Source: Schistosoma haematobium
Lineage: Eukaryota; Platyhelminthes; Trematoda; Strigeidida; Schistosomatidae
DNA: 64,000 nucleotides
Direction: 5' to 3'
Assembly (NCBI RefSeq): GCF_000699445.3
Contig: NC_067195.1
Span: 20,909,287-20,973,286 of the forward strand
The number at the start of each line of letters is the position of its first letter. Positions within the stretch are counted from its first letter, which is position 1. Below are positions 1 through 10,210 of this stretch, piece after piece. The notes below the pieces were generated by a model. The model ran no database searches and was not told the DNA's origin. It saw only the letters and a program-made list of their open reading frames with translations. Position numbers and translations under genes: made by a program.

Positions 1-927
1 AGGCGTAAATTTGGGAAGTATTTATCAATTATAATAAATTGAAGAATGTAGTGAAAACATCAAACCAACTGAAGACAAATAATGTAAATCAGAAAGTGTG
101 ATGAAAATTCTTTTACAGTCATAGAACCGAAAATGCTCAGCGAAAAAATTTATGCTAACGTTTACAAAATACGATGTTGCTGAAAAGACAAAGAGAAGTT
201 TCTACTTAAAATGAATTGTTGGACATGAAAAATTTACTGTCATTCATTTAAGTATGGTCAGTCACAAGAATATAAAAATGAGAAATACTGTTTTGAACAA
301 TATCCATCGCAATTTTAAAATCGTCCGTTCACAGTACTGCAATAAACTATGGATCCATATTAGAAAACACCCAAGATCATTTGGTTTTACAAATTTGTGC
401 AGGCAGACTGATATTTGTCAAGATCGTTACATTATTTAAAAAGATCAAATGTATAATGCTAGTTAGATTGTAATTAAGCAGACAATGTACTACAAGGAGA
501 AATATACTGACAAAACATTAAATGCATTTAAAGCAGGTATGACACAAAACAATCGAGGAATTCATTAACAAAATAAATGATAATTTCATTTAATGGAAAT
601 TATTACTGGTGTCCATGCGCTCAGGTGATACCGGGGTATCAAGAAATATAAAACTGTTTAGACAGATTCCTCTGTTTAGATCATATCTTTCAAATAATGG
701 CTCCGCGAAACATATACACTGATAGGCGGGTGAGACATGATTCGAGGGCAATCAACTTAAGGATAAGATACACATTCAAATCTAAAAAGGGTTTGTAAAT
801 TGACATGCAGATATTGTGTAGAACAAAATGGTAATAATAAAGGTGCACAAACAGAAACCAGTACACTGCCACCTGATGGCTGCAGTTTTCGACAAACAGG
901 AGGGTAGTTGCACTCGACACGATCCAC
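1..927. other. Region downstream of SSBP stop (3' UTR / flank)
   Basis: AT-rich sequence follows the SSBP stop codon on the minus strand. No canonical AATAAA on that strand was found before the window edge. The nearest variant, ATTAAA, is at 594-589. Small ORFs here (254-439, 690-982) show no recognisable protein and conflict with the SSBP exon frame. Confidence 0.4.
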
Positions 928-957
928 TTAGGACATTTGACTGAACGAATATTCTTG
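928..957 (-). CDS. SSBP: SSBP exon 7 (C-terminal motif and stop)
   Basis: A 30-nt terminal coding piece follows a TGCGTTCCAG acceptor and reads QEYSFSQMS then TAA. It resembles the conserved short ending of SSBP proteins (acidic/Tyr-Ser, then Met-Ser). The phase matches exon 6. It is short, so the call rests on the ending motif plus splice-site quality. Confidence 0.65.
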   Translation of the reverse strand, partial: QEYSFSQMS

Positions 958-3900
958 CTGGAACGCAGAAAAAGTGGGTCATAATTAATTTTTGGGAAAT
1001 AATATAAAAAAATAACAGGCAGCTTCTCCGTTAAATTTTAACGCAATATAAAACCTAATTGTATATACGCTAAATCGCTAGAAAATGTGTCGTCATCATA
1101 TATTGAGCTCATCCACATTAGGTGACGTTGTCGCTTGAGCTGAAACGTTACTTTTCTTGACCCTTAGAATATGAGGATTGTTTCGATGCATCTTCACAAC
1201 GGTCATTTTAGAGATGTATATACTATTATTATTGTCATCATTACATATTCATGGATTTAATCATGAGAGTGAAGGTAAGCGAATATTGATTTAATTCTGA
1301 TATCTATGCTACCTAGGTATATTTCTACACGTTAACACAGTAATTTATGAGTGAACCAAAAACCTTTCAGCCAATGAGTTTACTCTTCATATTTACGTAC
1401 TAAATTTGAGGTTTATTTAATACCACTTAGTCTCGAAATGAGCATCCCGTTATTTTACGAACGCATCCTATAAACATCGCTCAATGGCAAAGTACAGTAA
1501 CGAACCATGAGCAGTAATTCACAGTACTATTGACTCCCACACTTTATGTCTTAGACACCAGGATTCCAACGTGGATGAAAATTTCAAGCAGAAAACTGAC
1601 ATTTTGACAGATCCGGAAATTCAGTGGAAAATTTTTTGAAGCTCCAAGCATGCAAACATTCTTCACAATTTTGTCACACTAAAATGTAGAGTTTACTAGT
1701 GATGTAAACGCTTGCAACTCTTCCGGTACAGAATTGTGTACTTTGAGCAACATTTTAAATACAGCAGCTAGTGATACTACGCCATTGCTCAAATCAAACT
1801 AGGAGCGAGGTTTAAACTTGGTGACCGAAGGTCGAAAGCTTAACGTCATAATCCACCGCTACACAAAGCTACTAAAACATGAGCGTGACCAAAAATGTAC
1901 AACATTTAAATACTTGTAGCACGACGTTAGTCAGTAAGAAGCTCAACTCTATTCGATACTTTCTATAGTAACTGACTGGATAATAAAAAACTCAGTGCTG
2001 TGTAAAAAGATCAAATTTAATCTGATTAGTGATGGTAACCATGAAAACTTACTGGAAACTGCACAGAACCCGGACCGCCAGCTGGACTAGGATTAGATCC
2101 TCCACAAACGGACTGCATGGACGATGGGGGACCCCCACCTGACCCTGAGTGCTGACCCCCAGAAGGAACATACTGAGGAGGAGGCGGAGCTTGGCCTTGC
2201 GGTCCACCACCCATATGCTGTTGTAAAACACTTTGCTGTTGCGGCGGAGGCATCATCATAACAGAATCTCCTGGGAACCCACTGCTGCCTTGTCCAGGTC
2301 CGTTGCCACCAGGGCCATTGCCGGAAGGGTAATCAGAGGGCATCAATGGGGGAGGGCCTCCAGCTGGACTTACCATGTCACAACCCATTCCAGGACCCCC
2401 ATGTAACGGCGAGGCTTTGAGATCAGAACCGGGTGGGTAAGGGTTTGATGCAGAAGAAGGCATACCACTTGAGTAGTCTGGGGGAGGAGGGGGCATCATT
2501 CCGCTGCTACGAGGAGGGCCCACAGAACCATTTAGTAATCCAGAGTCACTGCATCCGGGACCTGTACCAAACATACCGTTATCAGGAGTAGAGCCAGGTC
2601 CTCCACCACTAAAAACAAGATGTGGAGAAGGTCTTGCAGCATATTCTGGAGGGAGACAGGAATTTGAAGAAGGTGGTGTTTGTTGTTGTGGTGGTGGTTG
2701 ACCACCCATATAATGTGGCGGTGTAGGATGATGTGGATGACCTGACATTCCACCTCCAGACGGCTGGTGATCGTTAGACTGAAGTTGAAAAAAGTTATCA
2801 TACAGAATGAGGTAGGCGGACATTTGTATATATACAGCAATATAGTCAACGATGTCACCAATTACTGTCCACTAAAACAGTACTATATTAATAAGAGATA
2901 GTTTGAGCTTTATAAATATAGGTGTGTATGGTTAAAACCTCTTAATTACGAACGGAAAGCTACTGCTAATCTAATTTATGGTTTTCCCTTAATTTTATCT
3001 CGATAACCCATTAAAATTGGTTAATTATGGGTCCCTTTAACTTGTACAAATCTAAAGACGTACTACTAACATATATTTGTAGCTAATTCGTGAATAGCTT
3101 GGATAAAATTCATTTGTTTACATTTAAATGAAATAGGAAATGAAAAATAAGACCATACTATTAAATCATTAGTTACAATTTATCAAGTGACAAAAAGATG
3201 AGAAAAACGGTCATGAATACGGTGATAAGCTAGAATATACAGTAAAAGTAAAATGTGTTACGGAAGTCAATCATGAAAAACAAGGATACAATTACTTGAT
3301 CGAATGTGTAAACATTTTTGATGTACCATGACGCTAGAATTATCTTGAAAATACTGTTAAGTTTTTTGTTTACACCCACCGAAGTGACGTCATGGGTTAG
3401 GAAGCCATACTTTACATACAAACTATTTCCTTTCCCTCATTAGTAGCTTGGACTTACTTTTCTCAATAACAAATAAAATATGGACGAAGTATATTGCAGT
3501 TTTGAATCCTGTAGAATTAGTAAAACCGTGTACAAATAAGACCATCTTCTTTTTGTGAACATGGGCTAAAGGAACTGTTTTTGTCACATAATGTTGCTTA
3601 ATTTTAGACTACCGAATTTTGTTATGTCCGATCACCATTCCCATAAAAACAGAATCATTCCATATGAAGCCTGTGTCTATACAAACTATATATTGAACCA
3701 AGTTTTACACTGAAACACAAAATCAATTTAAACTAAACTAAAAATAATTAACCTTAGTTTAGTATTTTAAACAACACGTCCGGAGGATTAAACCCCGTAA
3801 GTATTACATGGAGAAACTACTGAGGGAGCCATTACATCATTTTACATAACTGTTAGCATTGTGAACATTTGAATACCTTACATGAACTATGGACAGCTAC

Positions 3901-6900
3901 ATAAATGACTGACAAATTGGAACCACTGAAAATTTTACACTTTACATCCATACTATACTATATTAATATAATTACATAGTCGCTCTAGTCTTTCGAAAAC
4001 GAGATGTCATAATAATTTACCCTGAAAAAAACAACCCAGAGTAGTATTTGGGACATTTAAACATTTACCTGATTGTTGATGGGACTAGGAGCAGCAAGAT
4101 GAGGAGCGTGTTGAGTTGGTGTACCAGGATGACCGGGACTAGGAACTATACCACTGCCTCCACACGAACCCGGACCGACACTTCCAGGTCCAGTTGACGA
4201 TACTGAATTCGGCCCAGCCGATCCTGAACAAACTGGAGGGCCACCGCCTTGTTGGGGAGGGCATGGAGGACCACCTGCCTGTTGTGGAATAGATGGACCG
4301 ATCCACCTAGGACGAGGGTGACCTACAATGGCACCGGGTGGGTGATGATGAGGCATCATAGGGTTACCGTGCATGGGATGTGAAGGACCCGAACCTGGCA
4401 GTAAATTTGCATGTGGAGGAATCATACTACTACCGACAGGAATACCTGGATATCCACCTGTACCAGGTTGATGAAATCGTACTGACGGATGATGAGGTGA
4501 AGGTCCTTGTAAACCAGGTCCTGGATTTTGAAGACCACTGGCTGTCATTAAAGGTGGTCCAGATGGCCTTTGTCTCATTGATACTGGGTCGGGTCCAGGG
4601 GGTCCGAGTGGAGGAGGCATTCCCGGTCCTGCTCCACCAGGACCACTGACACTCGGGGGGCCAGACATAACAGGGTGATTGGGCTGTCAAATCAGATAAG
4701 ATATAATTAAATCGACTTGAATGAAAGATGGATTCATTTCTAATGAGAATCGACGTCAAATCAAAATGCAAAAAAATGTTTTATAATACAAAGTACTGAA
4801 AAATTTTATTTATCAAGAACTTTCAACATTAAAAACCCTAAATTTAATTCGACTAGATACAACTTGGATTTGAATCAACCTAAATGTGAGGGCTTGAGAT
4901 AGTACTGTTTCTTAAACCGGAGTACGTGGAGTTGGGCCTAAACTTAAAACTTAGTGGCTGTAAGTTGAACGCCTTAGCCTTTACGCTACTGCCCTACTAG
5001 GTGATGATCAACTCGCATACAATATACGACATTAAAGATCATCGATAAGACATTCAACTTTCAACCAATAAAACTCAGGTCTGAACCCAGTTCCAACCAC
5101 TACATTCTGGGCAAACGAAGTGTCACTAGACTCCACACTTTTTGACTGATCAATATACCTGATAAATTAATGTAAATGTAATCTAAAAGTCTGGGCATTT
5201 TTTATTTGAAATTTTTGTTGTAGAGTACATTCAAAAAAAATCTTCAGACAATTATGGGGAAAATACTGAGTTAATCAAAAGTATCTAAATAATGGTTCTG
5301 CCGATTCATAAGGCTGTTCACACTTTAAATAGACAGGATAATCGCAAAAAAACTTGTTACTATAAGCATTTCCAAAACACTTGAATGAAATATGTAGAAT
5401 ACGAACCATTCGAACAAATACGGCTAAACATAGACAATTTAAATAATAACTTTGCCATACGTTACCAAGTAGCGAACTATTGACTAGGGCGTTTCTAGTC
5501 ATGTAATATAACTTTTTTAGCTAGGGAGACTGTTCTCGATTAGCGGAATCAAGCACCGACTTCATGTCAAATAAAATACTTTGGTTTGAAATTCCCAATT
5601 AGCTAGTCTAGTTATCTAGGTTGGCAGTTTTTACACTGATGGTATTTGCACTTAAGGAATATGGCCTCGGAATAAAGTGCGGCTGCCAATATTTAGGGGT
5701 GGAGCAAGCAACCACACAAGTTGTAGTGTGAAACTAGTGAATGTTAACAACACGGATACATTTAAACCACAGTCAGTAACAACGTAAAGCTTCGTACGTA
5801 TGTACATCAGTTCGAGTTGCCATACCACATTAGCACAGAGATGCAGTTGTCGACTCAAATCCCATGATGATAGAGGCAGTAAAAACATAAACAGTAATCG
5901 GAAACACTATGGTTCAAAGATGTTATTCAAGGAGTATAATATAGTGAAATAAATTTGGAAAGAGGAAAAAAGGGACATGAATAATTCAGAAGATTAGAAT
6001 AATTTAAACCACAGCTTTTGATTGAGTACACGAATCTGCATATGAATATTCACGTGGATGCTGTTGAAATTACAGATTACTTCACTTTATATTAAGCTAA
6101 ACTACAGCTATGGTTAGTGTGTTCAATACATGTTTCAGACGTACAAGCAGATATATAACCTTTCTGTTTCATACTCTTTGGGTGGATGAGGAAGAAGAAG
6201 AGAACCCGTTTCCTCATAGTGGCTCTAAACTAGACATTTAGTTAGTTTGGGTGGTACTAAGAATGTGGGAGTTTAACAGATGTATCTGAACCAAGAAGTT
6301 GGTCTAACGTAAGGGGAAAATGTAGAATACTGAAACTATATGGTTAGGTTTTACAAGACCAGATACATGCATATGCTTTGACCAGATGACAATAAAACAA
6401 TATGATCAACCACCCGTACCCAGTCTATGACCATTGATGAATATACTAACCTGCTAGTGATGACTTGAATATCGAATCTATGATAACTATCAACTTATTT
6501 AGGATGTAACAGATATGAAACTAGTGAGTGTTAATTTGATTAGAATCCTAATATACGGTACTGAAGAAAATGAACTTGAAACCCCTTCCCCAAGGTACTG
6601 AAATAACAAAGAAAGAATACATTTACCCTAAGAATTTGGTGTTTGTGACGATTTGGATATTACAAAAACACTAGCAGTTTACTAAGCGGTAGGAATCAAA
6701 CGATATTTCTCCCTTTTAAAACACCGTAGGTATGATTGAAATCTCCCAGCCCAGAATGACACTAACAATATCGTTACCGAGTATCGATATTATTCTTTCG
6801 AGATCCTAACGGTCGTTTACCGTATAGCGCTCAGACACAAAAATTGGTGACAGGCAGAATATTTGAGACAACAAAGGAAGAGAGAGGTACACTTGGAAAA

Positions 6901-7462
6901 CTATTCATCCAGTAACAAACCTCGTGATAACGTCATCAGCCATGAAGCCGACTGGCTGAGGCAAAGCCAATAGAGTAGCACAAACAAAAGACTACAGATA
7001 AACGGTCGAACTTACATGTGGTAATCCATTTGGGTAACCCGAATTCACAAAACCCTATGATTTTAGAGTTAGGCCATAAAAGTGCTTACATAGTCGTGGA
7101 ATGCTTTGGCTTCGCTTGAGTGCTCATGTGTATCACGTCTTTCAGGAGCCGCACTGTACAGGTCCCAAAATACACTAACCAAAGTAAAGAGAAAGAACTA
7201 AACCTACCTCCACCATGAGTGCAAAAATCCAGGAGGCTCGCCGACGCTTATTGATTTGTCCCACCGGATCTTAAGTAACTGCATTACTTAAGAAGACATT
7301 ACCTCTTGGAGAAAAGAATTAGCTGTCTTTTGTGCCCCAATGTGCACAAGGTACTCGTAAACATACACCGCCAATCTACAGCAATAAACTGAATTCTTAA
7401 ACTAACTTCTCTTTAGACTGAGCATCAGACGGGATCCCAACCGACTTGTTCTTGCCATACAT
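928..7462 (-). CDS. SSBP: SSBP/Ssdp-type single-stranded DNA-binding cofactor (LUFS domain), 7 exons
   Basis: This gene encodes an SSBP/Ssdp protein, a nuclear cofactor that in animals binds and stabilises LDB/CLIM adaptors in LIM-homeodomain transcription complexes. Proposed exons on the minus strand are 7462-7407, 7375-7303, 7269-7208, 7174-7090, 4683-4069, 2778-2053 and 957-928. Phases are consistent throughout and give 548 aa, versus just under 400 aa in vertebrates. Residues 1-92 carry the family hallmark LUFS/LisH region, including [42 protein letters not shown] and [10 protein letters not shown]. Residues 93-539 are Pro/Gly/Met/His-rich low complexity, and the protein ends QEYSFSQMS, like the family's short C-terminal motif. 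The start is the first Met before the LUFS region, in the same place as in vertebrate SSBPs. The weak point is the exon 4 to exon 5 junction: vertebrate proteins have a further Pro-rich stretch there, so a short exon inside 4684-7089 may be missing. Family identity is very secure and the exact model fairly so. Confidence 0.88.
958..2052 (-). other. SSBP intron 6
   Basis: A 1095-nt intron lies between exons 6 and 7. It is AT-rich, with no recognisable repeat or coding signal. Confidence 0.6.
2053..2778 (-). CDS. SSBP: SSBP exon 6 (Pro/Gly/Met-rich region)
   Basis: A 726-nt exon runs in phase 0 from a CAACTTCAG acceptor to a strong GTAAGT donor (2052-2047). It encodes 242 residues beginning [17 protein letters not shown], with many PPP, GGG, QQQ and MMM runs. 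It continues the low-complexity tail of exon 5, and the absence of stops over 242 GC-biased codons supports coding. Confidence 0.82.
2779..4068 (-). other. SSBP intron 5
   Basis: A 1290-nt AT-rich intron separates the two Pro/Gly-rich exons. Nothing further was recognised. Confidence 0.65.
4069..4683 (-). CDS. SSBP: SSBP exon 5 (Pro/Gly/Met-rich region)
   Basis: A 615-nt exon is open in phase 0 from the TTTGACAG acceptor to a CAG|GTAAAT donor. It encodes 205 residues very rich in Pro, Gly, Ser, His and Met, starting [17 protein letters not shown]. Vertebrate SSBPs have a shorter Pro/Gly-rich tail at this place that acts as an activation region. A second reading frame on the opposite strand (4380-4649) is a composition shadow. 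Confidence 0.82.
4684..7089 (-). other. SSBP intron 4 (may hide a short exon)
   Basis: About 2.4 kb lies between the LUFS exons and the Pro/Gly-rich exons. The flanking phases are compatible (0/0) without another exon. However, vertebrate SSBPs have roughly 50 more Pro-rich residues at this point, so a small exon here could have been missed. No convincing candidate was seen on reading the minus strand. Confidence 0.5.
7090..7174 (-). CDS. SSBP: SSBP exon 4 (end of LUFS domain)
   Basis: An 85-nt exon encodes [14 protein letters not shown] followed by [14 protein letters not shown], closing the LUFS domain at the same residue as in vertebrate family members. The acceptor is GGTTAG and the donor GTAAGC at 7089-7084. 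It ends in phase 0. Confidence 0.92.
7208..7269 (-). CDS. SSBP: SSBP exon 3 ([11 protein letters not shown])
   Basis: A 62-nt exon encodes [20 protein letters not shown] plus two bases of a Ser codon, the most diagnostic SSBP signature. The acceptor is TTACTTAAG and the donor GTAGGT. The following intron is 33 nt (7175-7207). Vertebrate SSBPs have Cys where the split codon here gives Ser. Confidence 0.92.
7303..7375 (-). CDS. SSBP: SSBP exon 2 (LUFS/LisH helix)
   Basis: A 73-nt exon encodes [20 protein letters not shown] followed by FLQE, the LisH-like helix of the LUFS domain. This is almost colinear with the vertebrate segment. The acceptor is ...GCTGTAG and the donor GTAATG. It is flanked by introns of 31 nt (7376-7406) and 33 nt (7270-7302). 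Confidence 0.9.
7407..7462 (-). CDS. SSBP: SSBP exon 1 (start codon)
   Basis: A 56-nt coding part begins with ATG at 7462 and encodes [18 protein letters not shown] plus two bases of a Lys codon. This aligns with the start of vertebrate SSBPs (short basic start, then PSD and an EK before the LUFS domain). The donor is GTTAGT (7406-7401). The 5' UTR upstream is not delimited. Confidence 0.85.
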
Positions 7463-9560
7463 TATTGCCAACTTAATCACAGATTGATAAACAACATTTT
7501 TTAGTGGTAAAGAACAAAGTCTTAACGTATAACATGAATCCACCTAGAACAGATTGCAAGCGAAATTCGACTCTCAATGGTTGAACGAACGATATAAACA
7601 AAATTGAAAGTACGAAATATTCCTCGAAACTTAAAACCCAAATAAATAGGGAGGAAATATAATTGAAGTTTTGAGATAATACAAAATCTTACGTTATAAC
7701 AGAAATCTCATGTTAAGCTTTTGATCATATCATGTATGGTAGCACTTTCAATGTTCCACTGGACCTACAAGGCAGTTCCTGCTGTAACAAACTTTATCCT
7801 TAGTTGCTTTTTGATAAGTGGTATTTCCTGATTAAACCGGATTGTGTCCTAGGAATTTTCATTCGTCTTCTAATTTTTCAGGGAATAAAGTAACATATAC
7901 AGTATGGAAGTCTGCAGCTTTAAAATGTAACCGAAAACAAATAGTTCGCTATTTCTTCGACACTGGTGCGGACTTTATTGGTTTTACTGGACGCACCTAG
8001 TTGAGGGAGCCTGGTCACTTTACCATACCAAATCACGAGTGGGCACACCGTGCTACGCTTAATTTGCAACTTCTAGTCAGCTTTGATCAAACTCTTCTCG
8101 TTGCATCGACAGGTCTGTAACTGTATCTTCGAACTCCTTTATTTCCGAATTTTCACGTGACTGGGTTGGTATACTTCTATTATAAAATAATTACATGTCA
8201 ATGAGTTGTCGAAATTCGAATACCTGTGTCATCCTTACGTCTTAGAATGTCTACTCAAAGTTAACTATTTATCGTTTTCCTCATTAGATAAATATACTGT
8301 GTCCAGTTCATTTGTTCTTACAGCCTCAATAACTGTGATCGTTCGATAATTTTCTTGACTCCACATAATTACCTGACCAACCCAGTCGTCACTGTGAATA
8401 AAGTTATTACCAGCCGAACCGCATCAAATAGTGCCAGTCGATTTCGTTGCCAAATATCTTCGAGATGATTTTAATTAAGTTTATTCGGATTAGTCATACA
8501 CAACAAAGATTTCTGTTGTCAGTGTTTCATTGCATCATCATTTTTTATAACAGGTTACTATGATAACAATAACAGAATTCGGAGGCTAATGAAATTTTGT
8601 GATCAACCTTTATCTCATAGGTACGAACTTCAAGAAAATGGAAGACTCAGTAACACCCGTACCTTCGGGTATGATTTGTTAATTATTTTCAGATCGCTTG
8701 AGAACCAACAACCTTACTTAATTTTGCTTCTTCATATTTCAAAACTTCGTAGTCAGAGTTGCTTTGACCAAATACGTCAGTGTTTGTCTGATACTGACGT
8801 CATCGATAGTCCTGGAGGTTTGGACGCTTAACTCTATTTGTTGGACATCTATATTCCTGTCGTATGTGATCATGATAATAGGCTTAAAGTGTTGCAAGAT
8901 ATGAACAACCCAGAAGTATCTAAAACTTCTCTTAAACTGATAGATATCGCACACTCAGTTAAGTATTGCTTATATTGTTGTTTAGTGGGACATTTTGAGG
9001 TTGTATTGATTACTTCGACCAGAATAGTTGCACAAGTCCTACTGTTTGTTCGATTTGTCATTTTGGGTCAAAAGATTTTGGTTCTTCCCTGTACTTGTTG
9101 CACAGCATATCAGACACGAGTACGTGTAACTGCAGCTCTTGACATAACGATTAAAAATTGTTTAATTTCTAGACAAACCACCAATTCTTACCGCATTTAA
9201 ATTTGTTATGCTTATTCGTTACGTAAAAAACTGACAGTAACGGACAATGACTTACAACAACTTGGTACATAATCGCAATGTGCCCTAGTTTCGTGGGCAT
9301 AGCACTTTCCATACAACGGTGTGATCAATCTAATGTCTTCTTTGATATAACTTGACATTCAAATTGATCATAAAACAACAAAATCTGACATTTCATGAAA
9401 AAAATGACCTAGAAACCTGGCTGTATGTAATGGTAAAATGTTCCTCAATAGTGTTTAAGCAGGTGTCTCTCCCATGGTTTTGTGTATCTCTATGTTTGCA
9501 GCGTTCGCGACTAGCGGACATGCCTGTATACGTTCATTTTTGTGTTGTTCGTTTGAATCT
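7463..9560. other. Intergenic, upstream of SSBP
   Basis: This is the spacer on the 5' side of SSBP, which should contain its promoter. No clear TATA box or other element was recognised. ORFs here (up to 120 codons at 8838-9200) have no recognisable motifs and look like chance or decayed repeat. Confidence 0.35.
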
Positions 9561-9568
9561 TCCCATTA

Positions 9569-10000
9569 ATGTTTAGGACTGCAGTAGGTCAGTTTTATTG
9601 GCTCATGTACATCCTATGAGGATTGCCCCGATATTCCCTTTAGTCACAAGCATTGTAAGCAAATATAGATGGTGGCTAACGGTAGAATCCAGAACGCATG
9701 TTCCTCTCTATTCCGGACTCTTCAGCTGATTTTACATTCATATCAGATTAGATACTCGTAATGGGACTCAAACCCAGTACAGTTCACTTGGAACTCCATC
9801 GCACTATCCACTTAACTACTGAATCCAGATGGCCACTATCTCGAGATATGGGCTAAGGTTTTAATACATTTTGCATTAGTTGTTCACAACTTTTCACCGA
9901 TGTTTAGGACTTCAATTGACCAGTCCCTTATAGACACATATGTATCTTGCGCGTATTGCCTCAATATTGCCTTAGGTCAAAAGCATTGTAAGCAAAGTGG
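9569..10000. repeat. Tandem pair of a ~100-bp repeat flanking a SINE piece
   Basis: Two direct copies, 9569-9667 and 9898-9998, share the order GTTTAGGACT, TATTGCC, ATATTSCC and AGCATTGTAAGCAAA. A reversed tRNA-like SINE fragment (9735-9842) lies between them, and an Sm-alpha-like unit follows the second copy. The pairing suggests duplicated flanks of SINE insertions. Confidence 0.6.
9735..9842 (-). repeat. tRNA-like SINE fragment, reverse orientation
   Basis: Read on the minus strand, the segment has a box-A-like TTAAGTGGATAGTGCG and a good box-B-like GGTTTGAGTCCC at 9775-9763. These are spaced as in RNA polymerase III internal promoters of tRNA-derived SINEs. It resembles the head of the Sm-alpha unit at 10005. 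Confidence 0.55.
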
Positions 10001-10004
10001 CTAT

Positions 10005-10210
10005 CTGAACTAGCTAGGTGGATAGCGCGTTGGTGTTACGAGCGAATGTGACCGGGCTCGAGTCGTGGAGTGAACAACCCTGGAATGCAGGTACATCTAG
10101 CTGACGCGTCCCGAACAGAACGAAACATGTGCCCTGGATTCCACTGTTAGATACTATCTCTCCTTTCTTACACTGTTCGTACACAGTTCAGAAGTACACA
10201 GAATTACAAC
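10005..10210 (+). repeat. Sm-alpha-like SINE with decayed hammerhead ribozyme
   Basis: The unit starts with a tRNA-like head: box A near GGTGGATAGCGCGTTGG, box B near GGGCTCGAGTCGTGG. It continues into a segment matching the schistosome Sm-alpha hammerhead layout: GCAGGTACATCTAG, a CUGANGN core strand at 10101-10107, GAAAC at 10122-10126, then CCTGGATTCCACTG. Compared with the active consensus, the core reads CTGACGC rather than CTGATGA, stem II is disrupted, and the expected GUC cleavage triplet is GCC. It is therefore likely a dead copy of this SINE family. Confidence 0.7.

Larger units (their letters stand above)
7175..7406 (-). other. Cluster of three micro-introns in SSBP
   Basis: Introns of 31 nt (7376-7406), 33 nt (7270-7302) and 33 nt (7175-7207) separate the first four coding exons. 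Each starts with GT and ends with AG, and removing them restores an uninterrupted LUFS domain. Very short introns near the 5' ends of genes are a recognised schistosome peculiarity. Confidence 0.88.

Noticed and set aside
690..982. Two overlapping minus-strand ORFs near the left edge
   Set aside because: No protein motifs, and their frames differ from the 30-nt exon that fits the SSBP C-terminus.
4380..4771. ORFs overlapping SSBP exon 5 in other frames and on the plus strand
   Set aside because: They mirror the Pro/Gly-rich exon; the exon frame is fixed by splice phase and composition.
6909..6943. Possible extra SSBP exon after a TTGCCTCAG acceptor
   Set aside because: It would break the phase between exons 4 and 5 and does not resemble the expected Pro-rich segment.
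8838..9200. 120-codon plus-strand ORF in the intergenic spacer
   Set aside because: No recognisable domain, no splice context, overlapped by an opposite-strand ORF; likely chance.
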